From Marinobacter denitrificans (GTDB lineage Bacteria; Pseudomonadota; Gammaproteobacteria; Pseudomonadales; Oleiphilaceae), in contig NZ_VMHN01000002.1 in the NCBI RefSeq assembly GCF_008795955.1, positions 1 through 64,000 on the forward strand: DNA of 64,000 bases. The letters are read 5' to 3'. Under the pieces are notes generated by a model. That model had not been told where the DNA came from, made no database searches, and saw nothing but the letters and a program-made list of their open reading frames with translations. Each line of letters opens with the position of its first letter. Position 1 is the stretch's first letter. Shown in pieces: positions 17,065-26,081 of the stretch. Position numbers and translations under genes: made by a program.

Positions 17065-17103
17065 GGGCCGGCAGCGACGGATCTCCAAGCCCGCTGCCGG
17101 CCC
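17065..17103 (+). other. Intercistronic stem-loop between dmpN and dmpO, block A
   Basis: GGGCCGGCAGCG (17065-17076) pairs perfectly with CGCTGCCGGCCC (17092-17103) around a 15-base loop. There is no T run. The same gap in block B also carries a strong hairpin of different sequence (50677-50700), so the structure appears conserved by position. A role in processing or stabilising the dmpKLMN message is likely. Confidence 0.75.
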
Positions 17104-17128
17104 TGAAAACAAGAACAAGGAGATAAAC

Positions 17129-17479
17129 ATGACCGTTGTTTCTCGCAAAGAATATATTGGTGTTCCCCGTGATCGGGTGGAAAACTTCAATGGCAAACAG
17201 CTGATTTACGTCAGCTGGGACCAGCATTTGCTGTTTGCTGCCTCCTTCCTGCTGTGCCTACCGCCGGAAACCTGCTTCCGGGATATGGTTGAGCAGAATT
17301 TGGTTGCGCTTATCGAAGCCGATCCCGATGCCGCCTTGGTCGAATGGGACAAGGTGGTCTGGTTGAAGGGTAATGAGGCCTGGAAACCCGACTGGGAGGC
17401 TTCATTGGCCGACAACGGCATCAATCATAAAGCGCACTTGCGTTTTCAGACTCCGGGTTTGAATACGGTCTGCGGATGA
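17129..17479 (+). CDS. dmpO: Phenol hydroxylase gamma subunit DmpO (P4), block A
   Basis: A 116-residue third subunit of the hydroxylase (DmpL-DmpN-DmpO). The family pattern is seen in VENFNGKQLIYVSWDQHLLF and the C-terminal DNGINHKAHLRFQTPG. The ATG at 17129 is preceded by AAGGAGATAAAC and is preferred over an upstream frame opening inside the hairpin. dmpP follows after 13 bases. Confidence 0.92.
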   Translation: MTVVSRKEYIGVPRDRVENFNGKQLIYVSWDQHLLFAASFLLCLPPETCFRDMVEQNLVALIEADPDAALVEWDKVVWLKGNEAWKPDWEASLADNGINHKAHLRFQTPGLNTVCG

Positions 17480-17492
17480 TGGGGAGGCAGGA

Positions 17493-18554
17493 ATGAGTTA
17501 CGAACTGACAATCGAGCCTCTGGGTCAGACCGTGGACATCGAAGACGGACAAACTATTCTGGATGCCGCGTTGCGAGCCGGGATCTATCTGCCCCATGCG
17601 TGCTGCCATGGTTTATGCGCGACCTGTAAGGTACAGATTCTTGATGGTGAAGTGGAACATGGTGAGGTTTCCGATTTCGCCCTGATGGACTTTGAAAGAG
17701 ATGAACAGAAGTGCCTTGCGTGTTGTGCGACCGCCGAAGGCGACCTTGTTATTGAGGCGGAGATAGAGGAAGACCCCGATTCCATGAATCTCCCGGTCAG
17801 AGATTACCGTTGCGAGGTCACCCGAATCGAAGAACTCACTCCCACTATCAAGGGTATATGGCTGCGCCCGGAAAACGGTGCCAGTGTTGAGTTTCAGGCA
17901 GGCCAGTATATTAATCTTGACCTACCTGAGGAGATAGGTCACCGGGCATTCTCTATCGCCAATCCTCCGATTGACGCTGGCGAGATCGAACTGAATGTCA
18001 GAATTGTTTTGGGCGGGCAGGGCACTACCTATATCCACGAGAGCCTGCAAATTGGTGACACATTAAATTTAAGTGGCCCATACGGTCGGTTTTTCGTCAA
18101 GAAATCCGCCAACGTGCCCGTGATTTTTATGGCGGGTGGCTCCGGCCTTTCTAGCCCGAGATCCATGATTCTGGACCTGCTTTCCGAAGGTTTTGATTTA
18201 CCCATAACCCTCATATATGGGCAGCGCAGCCGGCAAGAGCTCTATTACCATGAGGAGTTCCGGGAGTTAGCCAGCCGGCATAAAAATTTCACCTATGTTC
18301 CCGCTCTGTCTGATGAGCCCGAGGGTTCCGAGTGGGACGGCTTTCGCGGTTACGTCCATGATGCAGCCAGAGCGCACTTCGAAAATGATTTCAGCGGCCA
18401 CAAGGCCTATCTGTGTGGCCCGCCCCGCATGATCGATTCGTGTATCTCGACGCTCATGCAGGGCAGGTTGTATGAGCGTGATATCTACACGGAGAAGTTC
18501 ATCTCGGCGGCAGACGCGCAGCAAGTAAGAAGTCCATTGTTCAAATCAATCTGA
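17493..18554 (+). CDS. dmpP: Phenol hydroxylase reductase DmpP (P5), block A
   Basis: A 353-residue NADH-dependent reductase that feeds electrons to DmpN. An N-terminal plant-type ferredoxin domain has Cys37-x4-Cys42-x2-Cys45 with a fourth Cys near residue 74-78. An FAD domain follows with RAFSIANPP, then an NAD domain with MAGGSGLSSPRSMILDLL and YLCGPPRMIDSC. All cofactor motifs are intact. GGGGAGGCAGG precedes the ATG. Confidence 0.93.
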   Translation: MSYELTIEPLGQTVDIEDGQTILDAALRAGIYLPHACCHGLCATCKVQILDGEVEHGEVSDFALMDFERDEQKCLACCATAEGDLVIEAEIEEDPDSMNLPVRDYRCEVTRIEELTPTIKGIWLRPENGASVEFQAGQYINLDLPEEIGHRAFSIANPPIDAGEIELNVRIVLGGQGTTYIHESLQIGDTLNLSGPYGRFFVKKSANVPVIFMAGGSGLSSPRSMILDLLSEGFDLPITLIYGQRSRQELYYHEEFRELASRHKNFTYVPALSDEPEGSEWDGFRGYVHDAARAHFENDFSGHKAYLCGPPRMIDSCISTLMQGRLYERDIYTEKFISAADAQQVRSPLFKSI

Positions 18555-18588
18555 TGACAAAGACAACAACAAATGAGAGGTGTCAATT

Positions 18589-19518
18589 ATGGCCATGACA
18601 GGGGTGCTACGCCCAGGGCATGCACAGGTGCGGGTGTTGGAGCTTGATAAGGCTGTGGCTTTCTACAGGGACGTGTTGGGTCTTGTTGAAACAGGACGTG
18701 ATGCTCAGGGGCGCGTGTATTTCAAGTGCTGGGATGAGCGGGATCACAACAGTTACATTTTGAGGGAGTCTGATCAGTCGGGTCTCGATTTCTTCGGCTT
18801 CAAGGTTCTGGATAACAGAACGCTGGATGAGCTTGAGAAAAATCTCAATGATTATGGGGTTCCGACCCGCCGCATACCGGCAGGCGACCTTCTTGAAACC
18901 GGTGAACGTGTCAGATTTACACTGCCTTCCGGCCATGAACTGGAGCTGTATGCCGAAAAAACGGCAGTCGGGAATGGCATTCCTATGGTCAATCCTGGGC
19001 CTTGGTGTGCGGACTCAGAGCGGGGCATCGCGCCGTTGAGACTTGACCACACACTTCTGTATGGACCGAACATCGGAGAAGTGAAGAAAATTTTCACCGA
19101 AGTACTTGGCTTCTATCTGGTAGAGCGAGTGCTTGCCGAAGATGGTGACAGTGAGGCTGCCATCTGGCTTTCCTGTTCCCATAAGGTTCACGACATTGCG
19201 TTCGCCGAGTATCCCGAGCCAGGCAAACTTCACCATTGCTCCTTCCTGATGGAAAGCTGGGAGAAGGTCCTGAGAGCCGGCGATATCATGTCTATGCACT
19301 CAGTGCCTGTAGACATCGGTCCGACCCGCCACGGCGTGACCCGTGGATGCACCATCTATGCGTGGGATCCATCGGGTAACCGTTTTGAAACCTTCATGGG
19401 TGGATACCAACCATACCCTGACTATGAGCCGTTGACCTGGACGTTCGATAACTTTGGACAGGGGTTGGATTACCCTCAGCGCAAACTACACGAAACCTTC
19501 CTGACCGTTGTGAGCTGA
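18589..19518 (+). CDS. dmpB: Catechol 2,3-dioxygenase (C23O-1), block A
   Basis: A 309-residue extradiol dioxygenase of the vicinal-oxygen-chelate fold that opens catechols to 2-hydroxymuconic semialdehyde. Fe(II) ligands are His154 (RLDHTLLYG), His215 (KLHHCSF) and Glu267 (NRFETFMGG), with the active-site His in VHDIAF. I choose ATG 18589 with AGAGG upstream; GTG 18580 lies inside that site. It is the last gene of the sigma54-driven operon, ahead of a terminator. Unlike block B, no dmpQ ferredoxin precedes it. It diverges clearly from the other two intact copies. Confidence 0.93.
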   Translation: MAMTGVLRPGHAQVRVLELDKAVAFYRDVLGLVETGRDAQGRVYFKCWDERDHNSYILRESDQSGLDFFGFKVLDNRTLDELEKNLNDYGVPTRRIPAGDLLETGERVRFTLPSGHELELYAEKTAVGNGIPMVNPGPWCADSERGIAPLRLDHTLLYGPNIGEVKKIFTEVLGFYLVERVLAEDGDSEAAIWLSCSHKVHDIAFAEYPEPGKLHHCSFLMESWEKVLRAGDIMSMHSVPVDIGPTRHGVTRGCTIYAWDPSGNRFETFMGGYQPYPDYEPLTWTFDNFGQGLDYPQRKLHETFLTVVS

Positions 19519-19524
19519 AGCACA

Positions 19525-19560
19525 CCCCTCTACTTCAACAGAAAGGCAGAGGGGCTTGTT
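19525..19560 (+). terminator. Rho-independent terminator after C23O-1
   Basis: CCCCTCT (19525-19531) pairs with AGAGGGG (19548-19554), followed by CTTGTTTT. It ends the sigma54-driven hydroxylase transcript just before the LysR-type module of dmpC, so block A is split into two transcription units. Confidence 0.75.
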
Positions 19561-19563
19561 TTC

Positions 19564-19629
19564 ATACTTAAAAGGTAACGAACTGCTCGATAAATGGTAT
19601 TAGACGGTATCTTCGATCATTCATAGACT
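19564..19629 (+). promoter_or_regulatory. LysR-type operator-promoter module 3 (block-A meta operon)
   Basis: ATAC-N7-GTAA (19564-19578) is followed exactly 33 bases later by GTATTAGACGGTAT (19597-19610). TAGACG (19601-19606) and TAGACT (19624-19629) with a 17-base spacer repeat the arrangement of module 1. It drives dmpC and the downstream lower-pathway genes. Confidence 0.72.
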
Positions 19630-19705
19630 CGAAGAAGGTTAATGAGAGCGGCTCTAATGCTCCCGAGGACAAAGCCATCTGAAATAGAATTTTGCAGGAA
19701 ACACC

Positions 19706-21166
19706 ATGCGTCAGATAGATAACTTCATAAACGGTGAATTCATCGCCTCCGGTTCCGGCAGGCGTTTTGAAAAGCGCTCTCCGGTCGACAACCAGGTGAT
19801 CGCCAGTATTGCTGAGGCCGGGCAGGCGGAAGTCGATCAGGCTGTGGCGGCCGCGAAAAATGCCCTGAGTGGAGAGTGGGGCCAGATCAGTACCAACGAG
19901 CGTGTTGATCTGCTTTACGGAGTTGCCGATGAAATCACCCGACGGTTTGATGACTTTGTCTCTGCGGAAATGGCAGATACGGGGCAACCCCGCCATGTCA
20001 TGACCCACGCCTTTATTCCGCGGGGGGCGGCTAACTTTAAAGTGTTCGCCGATATCATCAAGAATGTCCCCACAGAATCCTTCCATATGGACACGCCGGA
20101 CGGAAAAGGCGCGCTCAATTACGGCATTCGGGTACCGAAAGGGGTTATTGGCGTTATCGCGCCATGGAATGCTCCATTCCTGTTGATGACATGGAAAGTC
20201 GGTCCAGCATTGGCTTGCGGTAACACGGTTGTGGTCAAACCCTCCGAGGAGACGCCTTTGACGGCAACCTTGCTGGGTGAAGTAATGAACAAGGTCGGGA
20301 TGCCCAAGGGTGTATACAACGTGGTGAATGGCTTCGGCCCGGACTCCGCTGGTGAATTCGTTACCCGCCATAACGATGTGGACGCAATCACCTTTACCGG
20401 TGAGACCAGAACCGGTTCGACGATCATGAAGGCTGCATCTGACGGCATCCGGGATGTCTCGTTTGAAATGGGCGGCAAGAATGCGGGCATTGTGTTCGCC
20501 GATTGTGATTTTGACAAGGCCGTTGACGGTATTTTCCGCTCTGCATTCCTCAACACTGGCCAGGTGTGTCTGGGTACTGAGCGGGTCTATGTCGAGCGTC
20601 CGATTTTCGAAAAGTTTGTTGCAGCTCTTAAAGACAAGGTAGAAAGCGTCAATCTTGGCCGTCCAACCGATGAAGGTGTGAATTACGGCCCTCTGATAAG
20701 CCAGGAACATCGGGGGAAAGTGCTCTCTTACTACCAGAAAGCAAAGGACGATGGCGCCACAATCGTAACCGGTGGAGGAATTCCTGACATGCCGGCTGAA
20801 CTGGCCGAAGGTGCTTGGATTCAGCCCACCATCTGGACTGACCTCCCGGAATCCTCCGCCATTATTCAGGAAGAAATTTTTGGCCCCTGCTGCCATATCC
20901 GGCCGTTCGATTCGGAAGCCGAAGTTATTGATCTGGCCAACGCGTCCGATTACGGCCTTTCAACAACGATCTGGACAGAAAATCTGACTCGCGCCCACCG
21001 CGTTGCCGCAAGGGTTGAGGTTGGTATTACCTGGGTGAATAGCTGGTTCCTGCGGGATCTGCGCACAGCCTTCGGTGGTGCCAAGCAGTCGGGTATTGGC
21101 CGCGAGGGCGGCGTGCATTCACTTGAATTCTATACCGAGATGCGAAATGTCTGCATCAAGATGTGA
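19706..21166 (+). CDS. dmpC: 2-hydroxymuconic semialdehyde dehydrogenase, block A
   Basis: A 486-residue NAD-dependent aldehyde dehydrogenase that oxidises 2-hydroxymuconic semialdehyde to 2-hydroxymuconate (4-oxalocrotonate). The catalytic Cys288 (GQVCLGTERV) and general base Glu254 (FEMGGKNAG) are present, along with the PWNAPFLLMTWK cofactor segment. CAGGAAACACC precedes the ATG. It is the first gene of the LysR-module operon and is followed seven bases later by dmpE, with no dmpD between, unlike block B. Confidence 0.93.
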   Translation: MRQIDNFINGEFIASGSGRRFEKRSPVDNQVIASIAEAGQAEVDQAVAAAKNALSGEWGQISTNERVDLLYGVADEITRRFDDFVSAEMADTGQPRHVMTHAFIPRGAANFKVFADIIKNVPTESFHMDTPDGKGALNYGIRVPKGVIGVIAPWNAPFLLMTWKVGPALACGNTVVVKPSEETPLTATLLGEVMNKVGMPKGVYNVVNGFGPDSAGEFVTRHNDVDAITFTGETRTGSTIMKAASDGIRDVSFEMGGKNAGIVFADCDFDKAVDGIFRSAFLNTGQVCLGTERVYVERPIFEKFVAALKDKVESVNLGRPTDEGVNYGPLISQEHRGKVLSYYQKAKDDGATIVTGGGIPDMPAELAEGAWIQPTIWTDLPESSAIIQEEIFGPCCHIRPFDSEAEVIDLANASDYGLSTTIWTENLTRAHRVAARVEVGITWVNSWFLRDLRTAFGGAKQSGIGREGGVHSLEFYTEMRNVCIKM

Positions 21167-21173
21167 GGCCTTT

Positions 21174-21971
21174 ATGGACGAGAACAAGATCAGCCAGTAC
21201 GGCGATGAGCTGTACCAGGCATTTCTGGAACGCAAAACACTTACGCCTTTCACAGAGCGGGAGCCGGAAATCACCCTGGATGATGCGTATCGGATTCAGC
21301 TGCGCTTTGTTAAAAGGCGGGTAGAGGCAGGAGAAAAGATTGTTGGCAAGAAAATCGGCGTGACCAGCAAACCCGTTCAGGATTATCTGGGCGTGTTTCA
21401 GCCCGATTTCGGCCAGCTAACCTCCGACATGGTCTATCAGGAAGGTGATGTCATCGATTTGAGCGGTTTGATTCAGCCGAAAGCTGAGGCTGAACTGGCA
21501 TTTGTATTGAAGGAAGACCTCAAGGGGCCTGGCATCACGGCAATGGATGTCATACGTGCCACAGATTATGTCTCACCTTGTTTCGAGATCGTCGACTCCC
21601 GCATACGTGACTGGAAAATTCAGATTCAGGATACCGTGGCAGATAACGCTTCCTGCGGGGTTTACGTGATCGGCTCCGCCAAGGCAGACCCGCGTGATGT
21701 GGACATCACGATGGCGGGAATGGTTCTGGAAAAAAACGGCGAACTGTTCTCCACCGGTGTCGGTGCTGCAGTCCAGGGGTCTCCGGCTAATGCCGTGGCC
21801 TGGCTCGCAAACACACTCGGCGAGCTGGGCATTCCTTTCAAAGCAGGTGAGGTGATTCTTTCTGGCTCCCAGTCAAATCTGGTTCCAATAGCTGATGGCG
21901 ACGAGCTGGTTTGCAGTGTAGGCGGCGTCGGTAGTTGTTCGGTTCGATTTGCAGGGAGGAGCGCGGTATGA
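21174..21971 (+). CDS. dmpE: 2-oxopent-4-enoate hydratase, block A
   Basis: A 265-residue member of the fumarylacetoacetase-related hydratase/decarboxylase family. It adds water to 2-hydroxypenta-2,4-dienoate to give 4-hydroxy-2-oxovalerate. Family motifs include [17 protein letters not shown] and [20 protein letters not shown] with metal-binding Glu/Asp. The ATG at 21174 (MDENKISQYGDELYQ) matches the homologue's start in block B. Its stop overlaps the dmpH start (ATGA at 21968-21971), which indicates translational coupling; DmpE and DmpH form a complex in Pseudomonas. Confidence 0.92.
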   Translation: MDENKISQYGDELYQAFLERKTLTPFTEREPEITLDDAYRIQLRFVKRRVEAGEKIVGKKIGVTSKPVQDYLGVFQPDFGQLTSDMVYQEGDVIDLSGLIQPKAEAELAFVLKEDLKGPGITAMDVIRATDYVSPCFEIVDSRIRDWKIQIQDTVADNASCGVYVIGSAKADPRDVDITMAGMVLEKNGELFSTGVGAAVQGSPANAVAWLANTLGELGIPFKAGEVILSGSQSNLVPIADGDELVCSVGGVGSCSVRFAGRSAV

Positions 21972-22765
21972 GCGTTACGCTGAATCGTGAGGAAATTGTT
22001 CGCCTATGCGAGCGGGTAGAGGGCGCACAAACCAGAGCGTACTCCATTCCCAAACTCACCAATGAGTATCCAGGCATGACCATCGACGATGGCTATGCCG
22101 TTCAGAGTGAACTGCGCCGTCGTTTCATCGAGCAGGGCCACACCCTGGTTGGCTGGAAAGCCGGCCTTACTTCAAAAGCCAAGATGAAGCAGATGGGCGT
22201 TGACGTGCCATCCATCGGATTTCTGACCGACAGGATGGCAAGGCCGGAGAACTCCGTGGTGTCTACCTCCGACCTGGTGCATCCGCGGGTGGAATGTGAG
22301 GTTGCCTTCGTCACAAACAAGGATCTGGCTGGCCCGGATGTCACCGCTCAGGATGTGCTGGACGCCACAGACTACGTACTGCCAGCGATTGAAATCATCG
22401 ATTCCCGGTTCTCGGGCTTCAAATTCGATCTGGAGAGTGTGATTGCCGATAACGGTTCTTCGGCCCGTTTTGTCGGAGGTGGGCGAGCGCGCCATCCAAA
22501 GGAACTGGACCTGCGCACCCTGGGTGTTGTTATGGAAAAGAATGGCGAGATTGTGGGAATGGGCGCTTCCGCGGCAGTACTTGGGCACCCGGCTGAAGCC
22601 GTGGCGATGTTGGTCAAGATTTTACACGACCTGGGTGAAACGCTTCCCGCTGGAAGTTTCGTGATGAGCGGTGGTATTACCGAAGCTGTTGCAGTCAAAC
22701 CAGGTGACCATGTTATCGCACGATACCAAGGGCTGGGGAGTGTCTCGGTCCGTTTCGGGGAATAA
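21968..22765 (+). CDS. dmpH: 4-oxalocrotonate decarboxylase, block A
   Basis: A 265-residue paralogue of DmpE that decarboxylates 4-oxalocrotonate. It shows the family order GWKAGLTSKAKMKQMGVDVP, VHPRVECEVAFV and IEIIDSRFSGFKFDLESVIADN. GGGAGGAGCGC precedes the ATG, which overlaps the dmpE stop. It is followed by dmpI. Gene order is C-E-H-I-F-G, whereas block B has C-D-E-F-G-H-I. Confidence 0.92.
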   Translation: MSVTLNREEIVRLCERVEGAQTRAYSIPKLTNEYPGMTIDDGYAVQSELRRRFIEQGHTLVGWKAGLTSKAKMKQMGVDVPSIGFLTDRMARPENSVVSTSDLVHPRVECEVAFVTNKDLAGPDVTAQDVLDATDYVLPAIEIIDSRFSGFKFDLESVIADNGSSARFVGGGRARHPKELDLRTLGVVMEKNGEIVGMGASAAVLGHPAEAVAMLVKILHDLGETLPAGSFVMSGGITEAVAVKPGDHVIARYQGLGSVSVRFGE

Positions 22766-22785
22766 CACAACAACAGGAGCAAGCT

Positions 22786-23013
22786 ATGCCCATTATCGAA
22801 ATGCATCTGATGGAGGGGCGCACCCCGGAACAGAAATCCAGTGCAGCCAAAGCGATTACTGATGCAGTGACCTCAAGCCTCGGGGTTCGGGCCGAAGCTG
22901 TTCGAATCCTGATTACTGAGCATCGTGGGGCTGAGTTTTACGTAGCAGGTGTGGCGCCGGCACTGAAAGCCAAAGATCCAAACCTGGCTGAAATGAAAAA
23001 GGCGGAGGACTGA
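22786..23013 (+). CDS. dmpI: 4-oxalocrotonate tautomerase, block A
   Basis: A 75-residue 4-oxalocrotonate tautomerase. The catalytic set Pro1, Arg11 and Arg39 is present (numbering without Met). It is about a dozen residues longer at the C-terminus than the classical 62-residue enzyme and the block-B copy, with a charged tail (KAKDPNLAEMKKAED). CAGGAGCAAGCT precedes the ATG. Confidence 0.92.
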   Translation: MPIIEMHLMEGRTPEQKSSAAKAITDAVTSSLGVRAEAVRILITEHRGAEFYVAGVAPALKAKDPNLAEMKKAED

Positions 23014-23016
23014 GCA

Positions 23017-23931
23017 ATGAAGAAGATTAAATGCGCCCTGATTGGCTCGGGAAACATCGGCACAGACCTGATTTACAAGATTCAGCGCAGCGAGTACCTC
23101 GAGCCGGTGTGGATGGTGGGCATCGACCCTGAATCCGAAGGGCTTAAAAAAGCTGCAGAGATGGGGCTGAAAACCACCGCTGATGGTGTGGACGGCCTGC
23201 TCCCCCACGTTAAGGATGACGGCATACAAATCGCTTTTGATGCAACCAGCGCTTATGTCCATGCGGATAACAGCAGAAAGCTGAACGCTCTTGGAGTGCT
23301 GATGATTGACCTCACACCTGCGGCGATCGGCCCACTATGTGTGCCCCCCGTCAATCTCAAAGAGCACACCGACAAGTACGAAATGAACGTCAATATGATT
23401 TCATGTGCGGGACAGGCAACCATTCCCCTGGTAAGCGCAGTTTCCAGGGTTCAAGCGGTGGATTATGCAGAGATCGTTGCGACACTGGCCTCCCGTTCGA
23501 TTGGCGCCGGAACACGGGCGAATCTGGATGAATTTACCTACACCACGTCTGGAGCACTCACCAAAGTGGGCGGTGCGCGCCGGGGTAAGGCTCTGGCGGT
23601 AATCAACCCGGCAGATCCACCAATGATCATGCGCAATACCATCTCATGCATTACCGATGACGAACCGGATCAGGCAAAGATCACCGAATCTGTGTTGGCG
23701 ATGATCAAGGAAGTGCAGAAATATGTTCCGGGTTATCGGCTGGTAAACGGCCCGGACTTTGATGGCAAACGAGTCACGGTCTTCATGGAAGTGGAAGGGC
23801 TGGGGGACTACCTACCCAAATACGCCGGCAACCTCGACATCATGACTGCGGCAGCTACACGAACCGCAGAAATGTTTGCCCAGGAAATACTGGCTGGCAC
23901 ATTCAATCCTCAACCCGTGGAGGTGGCGTAA
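23017..23931 (+). CDS. dmpF: Acetaldehyde dehydrogenase (acylating), block A
   Basis: A 304-residue CoA-acylating aldehyde dehydrogenase, with the NAD motif GSGNIGTDL at residues 9-17 and catalytic Cys130 in SCAGQATIP. It converts acetaldehyde from DmpG to acetyl-CoA through a channelled complex. The stop overlaps the dmpG start (TAATG), so the two are translationally coupled, as expected for complex partners. GCGGAGGAC precedes the start. Confidence 0.93.
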   Translation: MKKIKCALIGSGNIGTDLIYKIQRSEYLEPVWMVGIDPESEGLKKAAEMGLKTTADGVDGLLPHVKDDGIQIAFDATSAYVHADNSRKLNALGVLMIDLTPAAIGPLCVPPVNLKEHTDKYEMNVNMISCAGQATIPLVSAVSRVQAVDYAEIVATLASRSIGAGTRANLDEFTYTTSGALTKVGGARRGKALAVINPADPPMIMRNTISCITDDEPDQAKITESVLAMIKEVQKYVPGYRLVNGPDFDGKRVTVFMEVEGLGDYLPKYAGNLDIMTAAATRTAEMFAQEILAGTFNPQPVEVA

Positions 23932-24995
23932 TGACTGACTCAATGATTACCGGCGATCTCAGGGGCCGGAAAGTAATCCTGCACGACATGTGCCTTCGTG
24001 ACGGAATGCATGCCAAGCGTGAGCAGATTTCTGTGGATCAGATGGTTGAAATCGCGACTGCGATGGATGACGCAGGCATGCCCTACCTTCAGGTAACCCA
24101 CGGTGCCGGGCTCGGCGGAAACTCGCTTCAGCATGGCTTCGCCCTGGCCAGCAATGAGGAGTATATCAGTGCTGTCTCCTCCAGAATGAAGCAGGCGAAA
24201 GTGTCGGTACTATTGATTCCGGGGCTGGGCACAATGGACGAACTGCGATCAGCTTATGACGCTGGTGCTCGCAGTGTACACGTTGCAACCCACTGTACCG
24301 AGGCTGACACATCTCCCCAGCATATTGCCTGCGCCAGAGAGCTGGGAATGGATTCGACCGGATTTCTGATGATGGCCCATCTGAATGATCCAAAGGGCCT
24401 GGCAGAACAGGGCAAACTGATGGAGAGCTACGGCGCCCATACCGTTTACATCACTGATTCAGCCGGATATATGCTGCCGGCAGACGTCAAGGCACGTGTG
24501 CAGGCACTCCGGGATGTACTCAAACCCGAGACTGAAATCGGCTTTCACGGTCACCACAACCTTGGACTTGGTATCGCTAACTCCATTGCCGCCATTGACG
24601 CCGGGGCAACACGAATCGACGGATCGGTGGCCGGCCTGGGAGCTGGTGCGGGGAACACACCGCTGGAGGTGTTTGCAGCTGTCTGCGAACGCATGGGTAT
24701 CGAAACGGGCGTTGACGTCTTCAAACTGACAGATGTAGCCGAGGAAATCATCGTACCGATGATGGATCACATCGTCCGGGTTGATCGGGAATCCCTGGCA
24801 CTGGGCTATGCCGGCGTGTATTCAACGTTTTTGTTGCCAGCCAAACGTGCTGCCAAGCGCTACGGGGTTCCCGCGAGAGACATTCTTGTCGAACTTGGCC
24901 GCAAGAAGATGATCGGTGGTCAGGAAGACATGATTGATGATACCGCCATGACCATGGCGAAAGAACGTGGACTATTGAAGGCGGTGGCGGGTTGA
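23931..24995 (+). CDS. dmpG: 4-hydroxy-2-oxovalerate aldolase, block A
   Basis: A 354-residue DRE-TIM-type class II aldolase that splits 4-hydroxy-2-oxovalerate into pyruvate and acetaldehyde. The N-terminal motif [15 protein letters not shown] and the metal-binding segment [11 protein letters not shown] (about residues 204-214) are intact. It follows dmpF with overlap. A gap of 70 bases leads to a second catechol dioxygenase. Confidence 0.93.
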   Translation: MTDSMITGDLRGRKVILHDMCLRDGMHAKREQISVDQMVEIATAMDDAGMPYLQVTHGAGLGGNSLQHGFALASNEEYISAVSSRMKQAKVSVLLIPGLGTMDELRSAYDAGARSVHVATHCTEADTSPQHIACARELGMDSTGFLMMAHLNDPKGLAEQGKLMESYGAHTVYITDSAGYMLPADVKARVQALRDVLKPETEIGFHGHHNLGLGIANSIAAIDAGATRIDGSVAGLGAGAGNTPLEVFAAVCERMGIETGVDVFKLTDVAEEIIVPMMDHIVRVDRESLALGYAGVYSTFLLPAKRAAKRYGVPARDILVELGRKKMIGGQEDMIDDTAMTMAKERGLLKAVAG

Positions 24996-25065
24996 GTGCC
25001 TGATGTCTGGCCCTCCACTTTTACGCTACCGATCTACTTACCCTGACAAGAACAAGAGGTGAAGC

Positions 25066-26001
25066 ATGGCACTCAGAGGTGTTTTAAGACTGGGAGAAAT
25101 TAGTATACGGGTTCTCGATCTGGCCGATGCCAGAAAACATTACGTGGACCGTATGGGACTCATTGAGGTGATGTCTGATGATGCTGAGCAGAAAATATAC
25201 TGCAAAGCCTGGGATGAGCACGATCACCACTCCATTGTTCTGCGGGAAGCCGACGAAGCGGGTCTGGATTACGTGGCATTCAAGGTTTATGACGACCAGA
25301 CCCTGACCGATCTCGAACCAAAAATTCAGGCATTCGGGCTAGAAGTGTCGCGGGTGGATGCTGGAGTTTATCCGAAGAGCGGCCGTCGCCTGGAGTTTAT
25401 TCTTCCGTCCGGCCATCGTATGCAGCTTTTTGCCGAGAAGGAACAGATCGGCAATACCCTGGGTACCCGCAACCCTGGCGTTATGCCCGATGAGGGCGTC
25501 ATTAGAGGATTTCGGATCAACCGCCTGGATCACTGTCTCCTGGGAGGGCCGAATATTGATGAAAGTGCTCGGTTGTTCAGGGAGGTGTTTGACTTTGACC
25601 TTAGCGAGCGGATAGAAGATGAGGAAAGTCGGGATTCCCTTGCACTGTTCCTGACATGTTCCACCAAACCTCACGACGTGGCTTTCGTTTTTCAGCCGGA
25701 AGCGGGGCGGTTCCATCACGTTTCCTTCCTTCTTGAGTCTGCCACGGACGTCATTTATGCAGCAGACATGATTGGAAAGTACCGGATTCCTGTCGATGTT
25801 GGCCCCAATCGCCACGGCGTTACGAGGGGGAATACGATCTATTTCTTTGACCCGTCCGGAAACCGCAACGAGGTTTTTTCTGGAGGTTATGTGCATTATC
25901 CCGATACCCCAACCCTGACATGGGATACCTCACAGATGGGACCTGCGCAATTTTCTCAGGACAACATTCCCAGAGAAAGCTTTTTGAACGTAATGACCTG
26001 A
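25066..26001 (+). CDS. dmpB: Catechol 2,3-dioxygenase (C23O-2), block A
   Basis: A 311-residue paralogue of the C23O-1 and block-B enzymes. Fe ligands are His156 (RLDHCLLGG), His217 (RFHHVSF) and Glu269 (NRNEVFSGG), and the acid-base His is in PHDVAF. AAGAGGTGAAGC precedes the ATG. It lies at the end of the lower-pathway operon and is paired with a ferredoxin, the usual reactivation partner of such enzymes. The decayed dioxygenase at 28481 is most like this copy. Substrate range relative to C23O-1 is unknown. Confidence 0.93.
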   Translation: MALRGVLRLGEISIRVLDLADARKHYVDRMGLIEVMSDDAEQKIYCKAWDEHDHHSIVLREADEAGLDYVAFKVYDDQTLTDLEPKIQAFGLEVSRVDAGVYPKSGRRLEFILPSGHRMQLFAEKEQIGNTLGTRNPGVMPDEGVIRGFRINRLDHCLLGGPNIDESARLFREVFDFDLSERIEDEESRDSLALFLTCSTKPHDVAFVFQPEAGRFHHVSFLLESATDVIYAADMIGKYRIPVDVGPNRHGVTRGNTIYFFDPSGNRNEVFSGGYVHYPDTPTLTWDTSQMGPAQFSQDNIPRESFLNVMT

Positions 26002-26012
26002 GGAACAGCATC

Positions 26013-26046
26013 GGAACAGGTGCCCTCTAGGGCGGCCTGTTTCGGA
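26013..26046 (+). other. Intercistronic stem-loop between C23O-2 and ferredoxin
   Basis: AACAGG (26016-26021) pairs with CCTGTT (26037-26042), enclosing GCCCT (26023-26027) with AGGGC (26030-26034). There is no T run. It probably affects mRNA stability or partial termination before the ferredoxin gene. Confidence 0.5.
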
Positions 26047-26081
26047 AGCCGGGTACAACGATAAGAAAGGGGGGGCTCGAT

